Numbered from the stretch's first letter, positions 7,405-16,842 are shown. The stretch is DNA of 64,000 bases from an uncultured Clostridia bacterium (GCA_947631765.1 CANRMP010000004.1:1-64000); one strand, 5' to 3'. Numbers and translations are program-made. The notes: generated from the letters alone by a model not told the origin.

Positions 7405-8274
7405 TTATCTTACCGGCAGACATACGAACGCTTCATAGCCAAAAGACAACAGCCGCGCTCTTGCCGCTTCGGCGTCGTCGGCGTCGGCAAAGATTCCGAA
7501 AACCGCGGGACCGCTTCCGCTCATAAGACTGCCAAGCGCGCCGCACTCATTCATAATTTGCTTTGCCCTTGACACCATAGGACGAATGGGGCATACGGCG
7601 CCTTCAAAGGCGTTGTACAGATTTTCGCACATGCCGTATGAGTTTTTATTCAAAAGACAGTCAATCAGCGCAAGGCTGCTTTGGCGGCGCCTGCTTTTGC
7701 CGTCCATGAAGGCGTACGCTTCTTTGGTGCTGACCCCTTCTCCGCCCTTGGCGACAAGGAAGGTAAAATTCAAATGATCTGAGGGCAAAGGCGAGATTAT
7801 CTCACCCTTTCCGGTGCAACGAGCCGCGCCGCAGGTCATGCAAAAGGGCACGTCGGCGCCCAGAGACGCTCCGAGCGCTAAAAGCTTTTCTCTTTCACTT
7901 TGCATAGAGAAAATATGGGCAAGCGCCTTAATGACTCCCGCGCAGTCGGCGCTACCTCCCGCAAGCCCCGCCTGTACGGGGATTTTCTTTTCAATATCTA
8001 TTCTTATATCAAAGCCCGACTTTTCATAAAGTGAGGTAAACGCCTCGGCGGCTTTGTAGGCGATATTGTTTTTGTCGGTGGGAACGCCTTCTTTGTCGCA
8101 AGTTATCGTAATATTGTTGTTTTTTGTGCCGTTTTCGACCGCACTCACACCGACAAGGTCGCATAAATCGACGGCAAGCATTACTGTGTCAAGGTCGTGA
8201 TAATTGTCCTGCCTTTTATCAAGCACTTCGAGAAAGAGATTGATTTTTGCCGGACAGAAAAGTTTAATATACAT
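7405..8274 (-). CDS. ispE: 4-diphosphocytidyl-2-C-methyl-D-erythritol kinase
   Basis: 289 aa GHMP kinase of the MEP isoprenoid pathway; phosphorylates CDP-ME with ATP in the cytosol. Lys10 in CPAKINLFLEV, glycine-rich GLAGGSAD (103-110) and Asp141 in GADVPF match the family's substrate and catalytic residues; LMSGSGPAVFG is the C-terminal GHMP motif. Length is normal. dxr and ispG of the same pathway lie at 31.4 and 29.1 kb. The ribosome site is weak. Converges with the unknown gene to the left with only 24 bases between. Confidence 0.95.
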   Translation of the reverse strand: MYIKLFCPAKINLFLEVLDKRQDNYHDLDTVMLAVDLCDLVGVSAVENGTKNNNITITCDKEGVPTDKNNIAYKAAEAFTSLYEKSGFDIRIDIEKKIPVQAGLAGGSADCAGVIKALAHIFSMQSEREKLLALGASLGADVPFCMTCGAARCTGKGEIISPLPSDHLNFTFLVAKGGEGVSTKEAYAFMDGKSRRRQSSLALIDCLLNKNSYGMCENLYNAFEGAVCPIRPMVSRAKQIMNECGALGSLMSGSGPAVFGIFADADDAEAARARLLSFGYEAFVCLPVR

Positions 8275-8314
8275 AATAATGTTTATTTTAATCCTGTTTT
8301 ATATTCAATGCACC

Positions 8315-9469
8315 TCAGTGCAGCAATTTCACCAGCGGATTTTGCTTTATTTTAACCGCGTCGTGAGGGCAAAGCTCCTGACAGCAAAAGCACTTAATGC
8401 ACTCCGAATGATGGATTTTGGGGAACTTTTTCTTTTTGTCAAATACAATTGTGTGTTTCGGGCAGGAACGCACACATTCGCCGCATCTTTTGCATTTTTT
8501 CGTATTTATCACCGGCTTCGGTTCAATAAGACCGAGTATTCTGCCGCCCATAAAATCGGAAAGCCAAATAAGAGCAGGAACTCTTTCACTGTCCGGTCCC
8601 TTAAAGTCGCCGCATTTAAGCGCCTCCACGTCGCTTCCCAAAATTTTTATACTGTCCTTATCAAAATATCCGCGCTTTTCGGAAATTGTAACCGTTTCCA
8701 CCTTGTTTTCAAACCCGATAAGACGGGTGCAGACATAATCGAGCGCAAAGGGATTTATCGATGCAAGTATCGCGCCTATCTTTTTCGGAACACCGTTTGT
8801 CGGACCGTTACCTTCCATTCCCACCACGGCGTCGACAATATTTATTGTAAGACAGCTTTCGGTGTGCATTTTGCAAAGGTCGACAAGCATACGGCTAAAA
8901 TCGCTCATATTCGGAAATCTTGCGTGCATTTCGAATTTTTCAACGCCCGGAACAGTTCCGAAATAGTTTTTGACCGCGGCGCTCATCATCGCCATGCCGT
9001 GAGATTTCAGCTTGCATAAATTCACAATAATATCGCAGTCGTTGTAAGGGTCGATTATATTAAAGCATTTTGAAATCTCGCCGCTCGGATTTTCCCTGTA
9101 TTTCCATGAAATATCATAGTTAAGCTGTATATTTGCCGCTTTTGCCGCACTTTCTATTCCGCATCCTTTATAAACCGAGCGCAGGGCTATTTCATTGTAC
9201 GGCCCTCCCGGGCTTTCGGCAACCTTTACGGAGTCTGCCCCCATTTCCACTAAAAGTCTTCCCGCCGCCTCGACAAAAGAGGGGTGAGTTGTCCCCGCCA
9301 TGCCCGCGTCCATTTTTCTCACAAGATTAGGCTTAATTACAACTCTTTTTCCGGCTATCTTGTCTTTTGATATTCCCAAAAGACCGAGCTGTTTTTTTAA
9401 AATCGAATATACTCTGTCGCATTCGTAGCTTTCGCAGCTGTCAAGGGCGACCAAAGCTTCCTCTGCCAT
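8315..9469 (-). CDS. DUF362 protein with two 4Fe-4S ferredoxin clusters
   Basis: 384 aa. The main body is a DUF362 domain (NLVRKMDAGMAGTTHP near the start, DIIVNLCKLKSHG mid-protein). The last 70 residues form a bacterial ferredoxin module with CKRCGECVRSCP and CIKCFCCQELCP, so two [4Fe-4S] clusters. Such proteins are common in anaerobes; their reaction is not established, and electron transfer or iron-sulfur chemistry is only an inference. Cytosolic. Forty bases separate it from ispE downstream, so the two may share a transcript. Confidence 0.85.
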   Translation of the reverse strand: MAEEALVALDSCESYECDRVYSILKKQLGLLGISKDKIAGKRVVIKPNLVRKMDAGMAGTTHPSFVEAAGRLLVEMGADSVKVAESPGGPYNEIALRSVYKGCGIESAAKAANIQLNYDISWKYRENPSGEISKCFNIIDPYNDCDIIVNLCKLKSHGMAMMSAAVKNYFGTVPGVEKFEMHARFPNMSDFSRMLVDLCKMHTESCLTINIVDAVVGMEGNGPTNGVPKKIGAILASINPFALDYVCTRLIGFENKVETVTISEKRGYFDKDSIKILGSDVEALKCGDFKGPDSERVPALIWLSDFMGGRILGLIEPKPVINTKKCKRCGECVRSCPKHTIVFDKKKKFPKIHHSECIKCFCCQELCPHDAVKIKQNPLVKLLH

Positions 9470-9560
9470 ATATGATACTTTTTTCCTTTCGATATTTTTT
9501 TCATTATAACAAAGATTGATAAAAAATTCAATCAGTTACTGAAAATTTAATATAAATATC

Positions 9561-9589
9561 TTGATTTACGCCTTGTTTTATAGTATTAT
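9561..9589 (+). promoter_or_regulatory. Sigma-A promoter for the AI-2E family gene
   Basis: TTGATT at 9561-9566 and TATTAT at 9584-9589, 17 bases apart, about 75 bases before the start codon. Confidence 0.65.
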
Positions 9590-9661
9590 ATCAATATAAG
9601 TACAAGTACATCCCGTCCGGCGACCGCATTTGCCGGAACAACGCTTAAGGAACAACTGCTT

Positions 9662-11077
9662 ATGAAGATTGATTTTAACAAAAAATATACGACCATTGCA
9701 ATTTACGCATGTATTGTCGTGCTGTTTTCGATTGTATGCGTTTATTTTGCCATACATTCCGAAACGCTGAACGCGGTGCTGTCGATTATATGGGGGATAC
9801 TCGGACCAATAATATTCGGCGCGATAATTGCCTATATTTTAACCCCGATAGTCAACTTTTTGGAGCGCAAGGTTTTTATATCAAAAGAATGCCGCGCCGC
9901 AAGAAAGAACGCCAAAAAGGACGCGCTTGAAAAAAACATAACCTCCAAAGAGAAGATTGAAGCGCTCATGCTTGAGGCGTCTAATGAAGCGAGCAGAAAA
10001 AAGTACAACGAGCGGCTCAGCTCCGGAAAGATAAAAAAGAACGAAAATCTGGTCGACAAGATAAAGCGCGCAAGGGTGCGCAGAAGCAAATTCGGTATAA
10101 GAGCGCTTTCGATTCTCTGCACCTATATTATAATTATCGCCATAGTAAGCGCCATTGTGTGGGCGGCGGCAAGCAGCGTCAACGACCTGTATATTACAAT
10201 TAAAAATTTCACGACCGCCCTTCCCCAGCACATTGCGGCTTTGTGTGCAAAATACGAATGGTTCAACGCCGCCTATTCCATGATACGGGACGAGCTGAAC
10301 ATCACAAATCTCAGCAATATGATTTCAAATCTGCTGAGCAACTCATTCGACTACGTCGCTCTTGCCACAAGCTTTATTTTGGGCGTTTTCACACAGGTCA
10401 AGAACGTCATTCTAATGGTAATATTCTCAATATACTTTCTGATTTACAAGGAGTTTCTTGCCGAACAGGCAAGCAGAATCGTCGAGGCTGTATTTAAGCC
10501 CAAAAAAGTGGCATTTATTCGCCACGTCGTAAAAGAATTCAACCTGAGATTCGGCGGCTTTCTTCAGGGGCGAATACTTGACTCGCTGTGTATCGGGGTT
10601 ATTTCATTTGTGGTTTTCATGATATGCGCCATTCCCTATTATCCCATGATCGCGGTAATTGTGGGAATAACCAACATTATTCCATTCTTTGGTCCGTTTT
10701 TGGGCGCAATTCCGTCGGCAATTATTATACTTATCGTGGAGCCGCGAAAGGTCATACTGTTTATTATACTTATTCTTATCATACAACAGCTTGACGGAAA
10801 CGTCATCGGTCCGAGAATTCTCGGAACCGCAATAGGGCTTAAACCTGTCTGGATAATTATCGCCATAATTGTCATGAGCGGACTTTTCGGAATATTCGGC
10901 ATGTTCTTCGGAGTTCCGATTTTTGCAGTGATATACACACTCGTTTCGGAAGCTATCAACAAGCGGCTTGCAATTAAGCTTGCGGCAAAGGTTGTGGCCG
11001 AAAATGAATCGGTGGACTTTATAAGATTTCTTATGGAAAAGGACGAAGAAATAGACAAGAGCCTTGAAGACAACTAA
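9662..11077 (+). CDS. AI-2E family transporter (PerM-type permease)
   Basis: 471 aa polytopic membrane protein. Two N-terminal membrane helices (about 12-32 and 38-65) are followed by a Lys/Arg/Glu-rich stretch of roughly 75 residues, then a third helix and a large soluble loop, and a C-terminal helix bundle with GNVIGPRILGTAIGL and the long hydrophobic FFGVPIFAVIYTLV. That layout is the AI-2E exporter/PerM superfamily; members move diverse substrates or act as Na+/H+ antiporters, so the substrate is unknown. The charged insert after helix 2 is longer than I expect. AAGGA lies 11 bases before the ATG. Confidence 0.85.
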   Translation: MKIDFNKKYTTIAIYACIVVLFSIVCVYFAIHSETLNAVLSIIWGILGPIIFGAIIAYILTPIVNFLERKVFISKECRAARKNAKKDALEKNITSKEKIEALMLEASNEASRKKYNERLSSGKIKKNENLVDKIKRARVRRSKFGIRALSILCTYIIIIAIVSAIVWAAASSVNDLYITIKNFTTALPQHIAALCAKYEWFNAAYSMIRDELNITNLSNMISNLLSNSFDYVALATSFILGVFTQVKNVILMVIFSIYFLIYKEFLAEQASRIVEAVFKPKKVAFIRHVVKEFNLRFGGFLQGRILDSLCIGVISFVVFMICAIPYYPMIAVIVGITNIIPFFGPFLGAIPSAIIILIVEPRKVILFIILILIIQQLDGNVIGPRILGTAIGLKPVWIIIAIIVMSGLFGIFGMFFGVPIFAVIYTLVSEAINKRLAIKLAAKVVAENESVDFIRFLMEKDEEIDKSLEDN

Positions 11078-11200
11078 AAGGCGGGACTTTTACGGCAAAA
11101 CGCGAAAAACTCACTTTCAAATTTGATTTTATTCTTATATTCCGCCCGCAAAGCGGCGGCAAAAAAAGAAAGGCAGTCTTAAAAAGACAAGGTAAATTTC

Positions 11201-11857
11201 ATGGAGCTTAAAGGTAGAACAATCAATTTTCTCGGCGACAGCATAACCGAAGGCGTAGGAATAAGCGCTCCCGATAAGCATTATTTTGACATTTTGAAAA
11301 AAGAATGCGACCTTGCTATGGTCAGAAATTACGGTGTTTCGGGCACCCGTATAGCAAGGCAAAAAAATCTCACGGGAGACGCATGGGACAACGATTTTTG
11401 CAAACGCGCGCTTGAAATGGACAACGCGGCGGATATTGTCGTGGTATTCGGCGGCACAAACGATTTCGGTCACGGGGACGCGCCGCTGGGCAAAATGTCG
11501 GACAGGGACGTTTACACCTTTTACGGCGCACTTCACACCCTTATTACCGAGCTTGTGGAAAAATACCCCGAAGCGGAAATAGTCTTTATGACGCCTCTTC
11601 ACAGATGCAATGAGGACAACCATAGAGGGGACGGCAATAAGAGCTTTGACGCGGGAACGCTTTATGACTATGTAAAAGCCATGAGAGAGGTAACAGAGTA
11701 TTATTCTATTCCCACCCTTGACCTTTTTTCCATGAGCGGAATACAGCCCAAAATCGAGTGCAACCGCCTTCTTTACTGCCCTGACGGACTGCACCCGAAT
11801 GACGCGGGACATGAAAGAATCGCAAACCGCCTTGCGGCGTTTTTAAAGAATCTTTGA
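11201..11857 (+). CDS. SGNH/GDSL-family hydrolase
   Basis: 218 aa. Block I LGDSITEG gives nucleophile Ser14, block III is GGTNDF, and block V DGLHPNDAGH supplies Asp and His. No signal peptide, so probably cytosolic; substrates in the family are esters of carbohydrates, lipids or thioesters and cannot be told here. AAGG lies 8 bases before the ATG. A small hairpin, GTCTT/AAGAC, lies just upstream. Ends at a strong terminator. Confidence 0.85.
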   Translation: MELKGRTINFLGDSITEGVGISAPDKHYFDILKKECDLAMVRNYGVSGTRIARQKNLTGDAWDNDFCKRALEMDNAADIVVVFGGTNDFGHGDAPLGKMSDRDVYTFYGALHTLITELVEKYPEAEIVFMTPLHRCNEDNHRGDGNKSFDAGTLYDYVKAMREVTEYYSIPTLDLFSMSGIQPKIECNRLLYCPDGLHPNDAGHERIANRLAAFLKNL

Positions 11858-11907
11858 TTCACCGCCGCGGATTTTTAAAGCTTCTGCCTTTAATATGCAA
11901 ATTTAAA

Positions 11908-11935
11908 ACCGCCGGAGGCTGCGATTTCCGGCGGT
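11908..11935 (+). terminator. Intrinsic terminator after SGNH hydrolase
   Basis: ACCGCCGG / CCGGCGGT stem with a 12 base loop, followed by CGTTTTTTG: a typical rho-independent terminator facing rightward, just before the end of metG. Confidence 0.85.
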
Positions 11936-11962
11936 CGTTTTTTGTTTTTTATTATCTGTTTT

Positions 11963-13603
11963 TTATTTTTGCCCTTCAAGCCTAATGTAAAGAATCGGAA
12001 CCTCGCCTATCTCAAAGGTCTCGGGAAGAGTCGCCTCGCTCCATTTCGGCTCGCCTATTGAGAGAACCTCAAGAAGCTTGGCAGAGCCATTCGGAATGAT
12101 CGGCGCAAAGAGATTTGCCATATTTACCATCATGTAAAGGCATGTGGCGGTAGTGTCCCAGAAGGCGGAGAGATCCTCTTCCTTCGCCTGAACCCACGGC
12201 TTTTTCTCGTCGTAATACTTGTTGGCATACGATATAAGGTCGACCATATCCTCAGCCGCAGAGCGAAGCTCCGCCGCGTCGTACTTTTTGCCCATTGATT
12301 CGTAAAGCTCTCTTATGTGGCTCTGAACCTCGACGTCGACATTGCCCTTTTGGACAACTCCGCCGAATTTTTTCTTGATAAAGGAAAGATTGCGGTTGAC
12401 AAAGTTTCCAAAGCCTCCCGAGAGAATCTTGTTACAGCTTTGAATGAGGTCGGCTTTCGAAAAAGCGGTGTCTCGACGCTCGGGGTTGTTGAGAATCATA
12501 TAAAATCTCACGCAATCGGCGGGGAAGCTATCGGCAAGCTCACGCACGGTGATGATATTGCCCACCGATTTTGACATCTTTTCTTCCTCGCTTGTCACCT
12601 CGTTCTTCATATTGATATATTCACTTGAGACGATGTGGGTGGGAAGAGCCCATTCAGGATTTATCGCCATTTCAAGCGCGGGGAAAATCACGGTGTGGAA
12701 GGGGATGTTGTCCTTGCCGTGCACATAGTACGCATTGAGATTTCCGTCCTGCTTCATATACTCGTTAAAGTCAATACCTTTTTTCTCAGCCACTGCCGTT
12801 CCGGCGGTCATATAACCGAGCACAGCCTCTATCCAAACATAAACTCTCTTTGACTCGTACCCGTCTTTGGGTACCTCGATTCCCCAGCTTAAATCTCTTG
12901 TGGCAACTCTGTCGGGAAGCCCCTGGGAAAGGTATTTTTTCGTCTCGTTGACAGCGTTCCATCTCCAGTTGGGCGCCATTTTTTCGGAAAACTCCTCAAT
13001 GGGCTTTTGGAACTTCGAAAGCGCAAAGACAAGATGCTTGTTTTTCTTTCTGGAGGGCGTGCTCCCGCAGGTGCGGCACCTCTTTTCGGTCAGCGCATTC
13101 GAATCAAAGGAAGCCATGCAGAACTCGCACTGGTCTCCTCTTGTAATCTTTTTGCAAACCGGGCACCTTCCTTCAACCTCGCGATCGGAGAGGAACTGAC
13201 CACAGCTCTCGCAATAGTCCTGCTCCTCGGTGGTTTCATAAAGATATCCGTGCTCCTCGATCTTTTTAAAATACTCCCGAACGAGATTCATGTGATAATC
13301 GGTATAGGTTGCGGTGTATAAATCATAGGAAAAGAGCATATCGTTAAAATCGGCGACAAACTCCTTGTGATATCTTTCGGCAATGGAAGCGGGTGTGACC
13401 TTTTCTCTCTTTGCCCTCTCGGTAATGGGCGTGCCGTGGGTATCACTGCCCGAAACATATATAACCTCCCATCCGTTCATCCTTCCGAAGCGGGCGATAA
13501 CGTCCCCGGGAAGCAGAGCGGCAAGATGCCCCACATGAAGCGAGTTGTTTGCATATGGCCACGCGCCGCCTATAAAGTATCTTTTTTTCATAATATTGAC
13601 CAT
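11963..13603 (-). CDS. metG: Methionine--tRNA ligase
   Basis: About 546 aa class I synthetase charging tRNA-Met. HVGH (near residue 23) and EEKMSKSVGN are the two ATP signature motifs. Four CxxC pairs (CESC, CPVC, CEFC, CRTC) in the connective peptide indicate two zinc sites, the fuller form of the family. There is no C-terminal EMAP/tRNA-binding domain. I start it at the ATG at 13603, preceded by AAGGAAAGGA; an ATG at 13591 is the alternative. Reading could extend to 13828 but that part is unlike MetRS and overlaps promoter DNA. Confidence 0.95.
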   Translation of the reverse strand: MVNIMKKRYFIGGAWPYANNSLHVGHLAALLPGDVIARFGRMNGWEVIYVSGSDTHGTPITERAKREKVTPASIAERYHKEFVADFNDMLFSYDLYTATYTDYHMNLVREYFKKIEEHGYLYETTEEQDYCESCGQFLSDREVEGRCPVCKKITRGDQCEFCMASFDSNALTEKRCRTCGSTPSRKKNKHLVFALSKFQKPIEEFSEKMAPNWRWNAVNETKKYLSQGLPDRVATRDLSWGIEVPKDGYESKRVYVWIEAVLGYMTAGTAVAEKKGIDFNEYMKQDGNLNAYYVHGKDNIPFHTVIFPALEMAINPEWALPTHIVSSEYINMKNEVTSEEEKMSKSVGNIITVRELADSFPADCVRFYMILNNPERRDTAFSKADLIQSCNKILSGGFGNFVNRNLSFIKKKFGGVVQKGNVDVEVQSHIRELYESMGKKYDAAELRSAAEDMVDLISYANKYYDEKKPWVQAKEEDLSAFWDTTATCLYMMVNMANLFAPIIPNGSAKLLEVLSIGEPKWSEATLPETFEIGEVPILYIRLEGQK

Positions 13604-13893
13604 TCCTTTCCTTAAAACACGGTGTGGAAATTTCTCATTACCTGTATCAGCTATTGTTAGTATACCATATCGGTGTAATATTGACTCCAACACTTTTGCA
13701 AGGCAAAAGTGCGCCCGACAGGGCAGGCAGTTGCGCTTTGCGCACATTTCCCGAATATTATAACATACATAAAGCTTTTTTTCAAGAAGTTTTGCAAAAA
13801 TGCATACTTTTAATGCAATATAAATCAAACCTTTTGCATAAATTCATAACATCACGCCAAGGATATCCGAGGCATATGTATTTTGGAGATGTT
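13604..13893. promoter_or_regulatory. Divergent control region of metG and spoVB
   Basis: Holds no gene I trust. On the minus strand TATACT (13659-13664) is a likely metG -10 box without a clear -35. A 9 bp hairpin, CACTTTTGC/GCAAAAGTG, lies at 13691-13711, followed by a TGCGC...GCGCA inverted repeat near 13732-13744. No T-box motif is visible. Confidence 0.45.
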
Positions 13894-15468
13894 ATGTTGT
13901 CTGTTTTACAAAATCAAAAGCTGACGAAATTTATAAAATCGGTATTGCTGCTCACCGGAACCGCAATAATAATGCGAGCCGTTTCGGTTTATTTTAACGT
14001 ATATCTTACCGGTAAGCTCGGAGAAGAAGGTATCGGACTGTTTACTTTGGTAACAAGCGTTTACAGCTTTGCAATTACTTTTGCCACCTCGGCGGTAAAT
14101 CTCGCCTCGACAAGGCTTGTCTCCGAGGCGCTCGGAACAAACAGCCATATGGCGGTGCGCTCATATATGAGAAAGTGCATATGCTACAGCATGGCGTTCG
14201 GCTTTGGAGCCTCCTTTTTGCTCTTTAGCCTTGCACCCGCTATCGGAATAAAACTGCTCGGCGATCAAAGAACCGTGACCTCATTGCGCTTTTTCGCGCT
14301 CACTCTTCCCTGCATTGCCCTTTCTTCCTGCCTTAACGGATATTTTACCGCCGTCCGAAGAGTGGCAAAAAACGCGGCGGTGCAGTTTTGCGAACAGAGC
14401 GTGCGAATTGGGGTATGCGTGTTTTTGCTCACCTTTTTCATGCCGAGCGACCTTGAGCTTGCCTGCGTGTGTGTTGTGTGCGGCGGCTGTTCTGCCGACC
14501 TTCTCTCCTTTATCTACTGCTTTATTATGTACAAAGCGGATATGAAAAAACACATATCAAAGGCGGGAAAGGATATCGAAAAGGGAGATTCGAGACTGCT
14601 TTCGATCGCGCTTCCTATGGCGCTTTCCTCCTACGTGCGCTCGGGACTTGTGACAATTGAGCACCTGCTCATCCCCTGGGGACTAAGAAAAAAAGGGGGC
14701 AGTAACAGCGAGGCGCTTCGTACCTACGGCATTATGCAGGCAATGGCGCTTCCTATCATAATGTTTCCGTACGCCCTGCTCACACCGTTTTCAAACCTTC
14801 TTATTCCCGAGGTTGCCGAAAGAAACGCAAGAGGGGATAAAAGCGGAATAGAAAGAGTGAGCGCATCGGCGTTCGGATTTGTGCTTGTATTCGGTATAGG
14901 AATATCGGGGATTATGTCCTTTTACTCATATGAGCTCGGACTTACGGTATGCAAAAGCGCACAAGCGGCAGAATATATAAAAATGATTGCCCCTCTTGTG
15001 CCGGTCATGTACCTTGACACCGTCACCGACAGTATACTTAAAGGGCTTGATGAGCAGCTTTACACCATGAGAGTTAATATTATGGACGCCTTTTTGTCGG
15101 TTATAATCGTTTTCCTGCTCGTGCCGAGAATCGGAATATACGGCTATATCGCAGAAATATTCTTCTGCGAGCTTATCAACGCTTCTTTTTCGGTGTGGAA
15201 GCTGCTGAGCGTCGTGAAATTCAAAACAAAAATCGTCATGCGAGCCCTTGTTCCGCTTGTCAGCATAGTACTCTCTACATTTATTACAAGACTTGTGTTC
15301 TTCCTTTTCCCTGTAGGACTGCCGCTTTCCGCATTTTCGCTGACGGCGCAGATAGCCTTTACCGCCCTTCTTTATCTTTTCCTCCTTTATTGCCTGTACC
15401 GCGTTTTCTCCCGCTTTTTCATCAAAAAGCAAAATTCCGCAAATATGACCGAAAAACGGCTTGTTTGA
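13894..15468 (+). CDS. spoVB: SpoVB-like MOP-superfamily flippase
   Basis: About 524 aa with some 14 membrane segments: a multidrug/oligosaccharidyl-lipid/polysaccharide exporter family protein. Close to stage V sporulation protein B, which is needed for cortex synthesis, probably by flipping lipid-linked peptidoglycan precursor. Opening KFIKSVLLLTGTAIIMRAVS and the EEGIGLFTL stretch fit. I chose ATG 13894 because GGAG sits 5 bases before it; the frame is open back to 13624 but that part is non-membrane and covers the metG promoter. Other MOP paralogues such as MurJ/Amj-type flippases are possible, so the symbol is tentative. Confidence 0.8.
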   Translation: MLSVLQNQKLTKFIKSVLLLTGTAIIMRAVSVYFNVYLTGKLGEEGIGLFTLVTSVYSFAITFATSAVNLASTRLVSEALGTNSHMAVRSYMRKCICYSMAFGFGASFLLFSLAPAIGIKLLGDQRTVTSLRFFALTLPCIALSSCLNGYFTAVRRVAKNAAVQFCEQSVRIGVCVFLLTFFMPSDLELACVCVVCGGCSADLLSFIYCFIMYKADMKKHISKAGKDIEKGDSRLLSIALPMALSSYVRSGLVTIEHLLIPWGLRKKGGSNSEALRTYGIMQAMALPIIMFPYALLTPFSNLLIPEVAERNARGDKSGIERVSASAFGFVLVFGIGISGIMSFYSYELGLTVCKSAQAAEYIKMIAPLVPVMYLDTVTDSILKGLDEQLYTMRVNIMDAFLSVIIVFLLVPRIGIYGYIAEIFFCELINASFSVWKLLSVVKFKTKIVMRALVPLVSIVLSTFITRLVFFLFPVGLPLSAFSLTAQIAFTALLYLFLLYCLYRVFSRFFIKKQNSANMTEKRLV

Positions 15469-15513
15469 ACGGGAGGAATCACTTCAAAGAGACAAATGTA
15501 AAAAAACTGTAAC

Positions 15514-15542
15514 TTGATATTTTGCGCGATATGTGATAAAAT
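15514..15542 (+). promoter_or_regulatory. Sigma-A promoter of the queT riboswitch transcript
   Basis: TTGATA at 15514-15519 and TAAAAT at 15537-15542, 17 bases apart. The expected start of transcription falls just before the riboswitch aptamer. Confidence 0.75.
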
Positions 15543-15554
15543 ACGCCTTAACAA

Positions 15555-15595
15555 GTGAGTTCGAAACCATCCTCACTATAATAAAAACTAAGGAG
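15555..15595 (+). ncRNA. PreQ1-I riboswitch
   Basis: GTGAG (15555-15559) pairs with CTCAC (15572-15576) around the loop TTCGAAACCATC, followed by the A-rich tail TATAATAAAAACTAAGGAG. This is the class I preQ1 aptamer: P1 hairpin, C-bearing loop, and A-rich tail ending in CTAAGG that folds back. The tail contains the Shine-Dalgarno AGGAG of queT, so binding of preQ1 should block translation. It sits directly before a QueT-type transporter gene, an expected target. Confidence 0.88.
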
Positions 15596-15605
15596 ACAAT
15601 TGAAT

Positions 15606-16115
15606 ATGAAAGGTATTTCAAAAAAAGCAAGATTTGTGGCATACGCCGGTATTATCGGAGCACTGTATGCGGTAATCACTCTTATGTGCGCGCCAATCGC
15701 CTACGGAGAAATTAACATAAGGCTTTCCGAGGCTTTGTGCGTTCTTCCCTTTTTTACCCCCGCAGCAGTTCCCGGACTGTTTGTCGGCTGTCTTGTCGCC
15801 AATTTGATAAGCATTAAGGGTATGATATGGGCTGACGTCCTTTTCGGCTCGCTTGCCACACTGTGCGGAGCGCTCGGCGCTTATTTGTTAGGCAGACTTC
15901 CTATTAGGCACGCCATGTGGCTGGTTCCTCTTCCCGAGGTGGTTTTCAACGCCATTGCGGTGCCGTTTGTCATCAAATACGGCTACGGCTCGGATTACGG
16001 ACTTCCGATTCTTGCCCTGTCTGTGCTGATAGGACAGATAATATCATGCTATTTTATAGGTATGCCGCTGATGTTCGCGCTCAAAAAACTAAAGAAAAAG
16101 GTGTTTTCGGTCTGA
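15606..16115 (+). CDS. queT: QueT family queuosine-precursor ECF transporter S component
   Basis: 169 aa, about 5-6 membrane helices. The region GEINIRLSEALCVLPFFTP and the following GLFVGCLVAN are typical of QueT/DUF988. As the substrate-binding S subunit it works with a shared EcfA/EcfA'/EcfT energising module, not present in this window, to import preQ1/preQ0 or queuine. The preQ1-I riboswitch over its ribosome site independently supports the substrate. ATG 15606 is 10 bases after AGGAG; a TTG at 15600 is in frame but closer. Likely co-transcribed with the second S component downstream. Confidence 0.9.
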   Translation: MKGISKKARFVAYAGIIGALYAVITLMCAPIAYGEINIRLSEALCVLPFFTPAAVPGLFVGCLVANLISIKGMIWADVLFGSLATLCGALGAYLLGRLPIRHAMWLVPLPEVVFNAIAVPFVIKYGYGSDYGLPILALSVLIGQIISCYFIGMPLMFALKKLKKKVFSV

Positions 16116-16184
16116 TTCATTGCAAACGCCCGCAGCGCGCTCGATTTGGAATATCCAAAATGAATCTACGGAAAGGGTAAAAAA

Positions 16185-16793
16185 ATGAATTCAAAATCTT
16201 TAAATGTATCAAGAAACATGAAAATAGTCCTCACCGGACTTTTAATGGCGGTTGTGGTTATTCTTCAGCTTTTTGCAAGCGCAATACCGCTCGGAACCAC
16301 AACATTCAGCCTTGTACTTATACCGATAGTGCTCGGAGCAATGTTAATAGGACCTGTTCCCGGCGCAATACTCGGTCTTACCTTCGGAGCGGTGGTTGTT
16401 ATTGTCGGACTTACCGGCGCCGACGTGTTCACAAACACGCTTCTTAACCTCCACCCCATAATTACCACCATTCTCTGCCTTGCAAAGGGCGCGTTTGCGG
16501 GACTTGGCGCGGGGCTTATCTATAAGCTGCTCGCAAATAAAATTCCACCGCTTGCCGCATCCTTTATTTCCTCGGCTTCGGCGCCGATAATCAACACGGG
16601 ACTTTTTGTTCTCGGCGGTCTTTTAATGAGCAAAACCATTGTCGAAAACTTTGCCGCAGAGGGTCAAACGGCGATATATTTTCTCGTCATCGTCTGCGCG
16701 GGAGTCAATTTCATAGTTGAATTTGCGGTCAACCTCATTTTCGCCCCCGCACTTGCGAGCATCGTAAGAGCCGCAACGGCAAAAAAGAGCTGA
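16185..16793 (+). CDS. ECF transporter S component, substrate unknown
   Basis: 202 aa, six predicted membrane helices, with the S-component pattern of small hydrophobic helices around PLGTTTFSLVLIPIVLGAML and GPVPGAILGLTFG. It would capture a vitamin or related molecule for an ECF module encoded elsewhere. Sequence alone does not tell me the vitamin; pantothenate or riboflavin types are possible. Placement 69 bases after queT suggests one transcript, so it may be under the same riboswitch-started message, though translation has its own site (GGAAAGGG). No riboswitch of its own is visible. Confidence 0.8.
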   Translation: MNSKSLNVSRNMKIVLTGLLMAVVVILQLFASAIPLGTTTFSLVLIPIVLGAMLIGPVPGAILGLTFGAVVVIVGLTGADVFTNTLLNLHPIITTILCLAKGAFAGLGAGLIYKLLANKIPPLAASFISSASAPIINTGLFVLGGLLMSKTIVENFAAEGQTAIYFLVIVCAGVNFIVEFAVNLIFAPALASIVRAATAKKS

Positions 16794-16801
16794 TATTCAA
16801 A

Positions 16802-16842
16802 GCTTTAAAAAACGGTAGCGTCCGGCTGCCGTTTTTTAAAGC
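16802..16842. terminator. Bidirectional terminator after ECF S gene
   Basis: GCTTTAAAAAACGGTAG and CTGCCGTTTTTTAAAGC form a 17 bp stem with one G-T type pair and a 7 base loop. The T-runs on both strands suit a two-way terminator between convergent genes. Confidence 0.85.

Noticed and set aside
8204..9019. 271-residue plus-strand frame opposite the DUF362 gene and ispE
   Set aside because: Shadow of two well-supported genes; no family-like sequence.
13624..13893. 90-residue N-terminal extension of spoVB
   Set aside because: Not membrane-like, covers the metG promoter, and a good ribosome site precedes ATG 13894.
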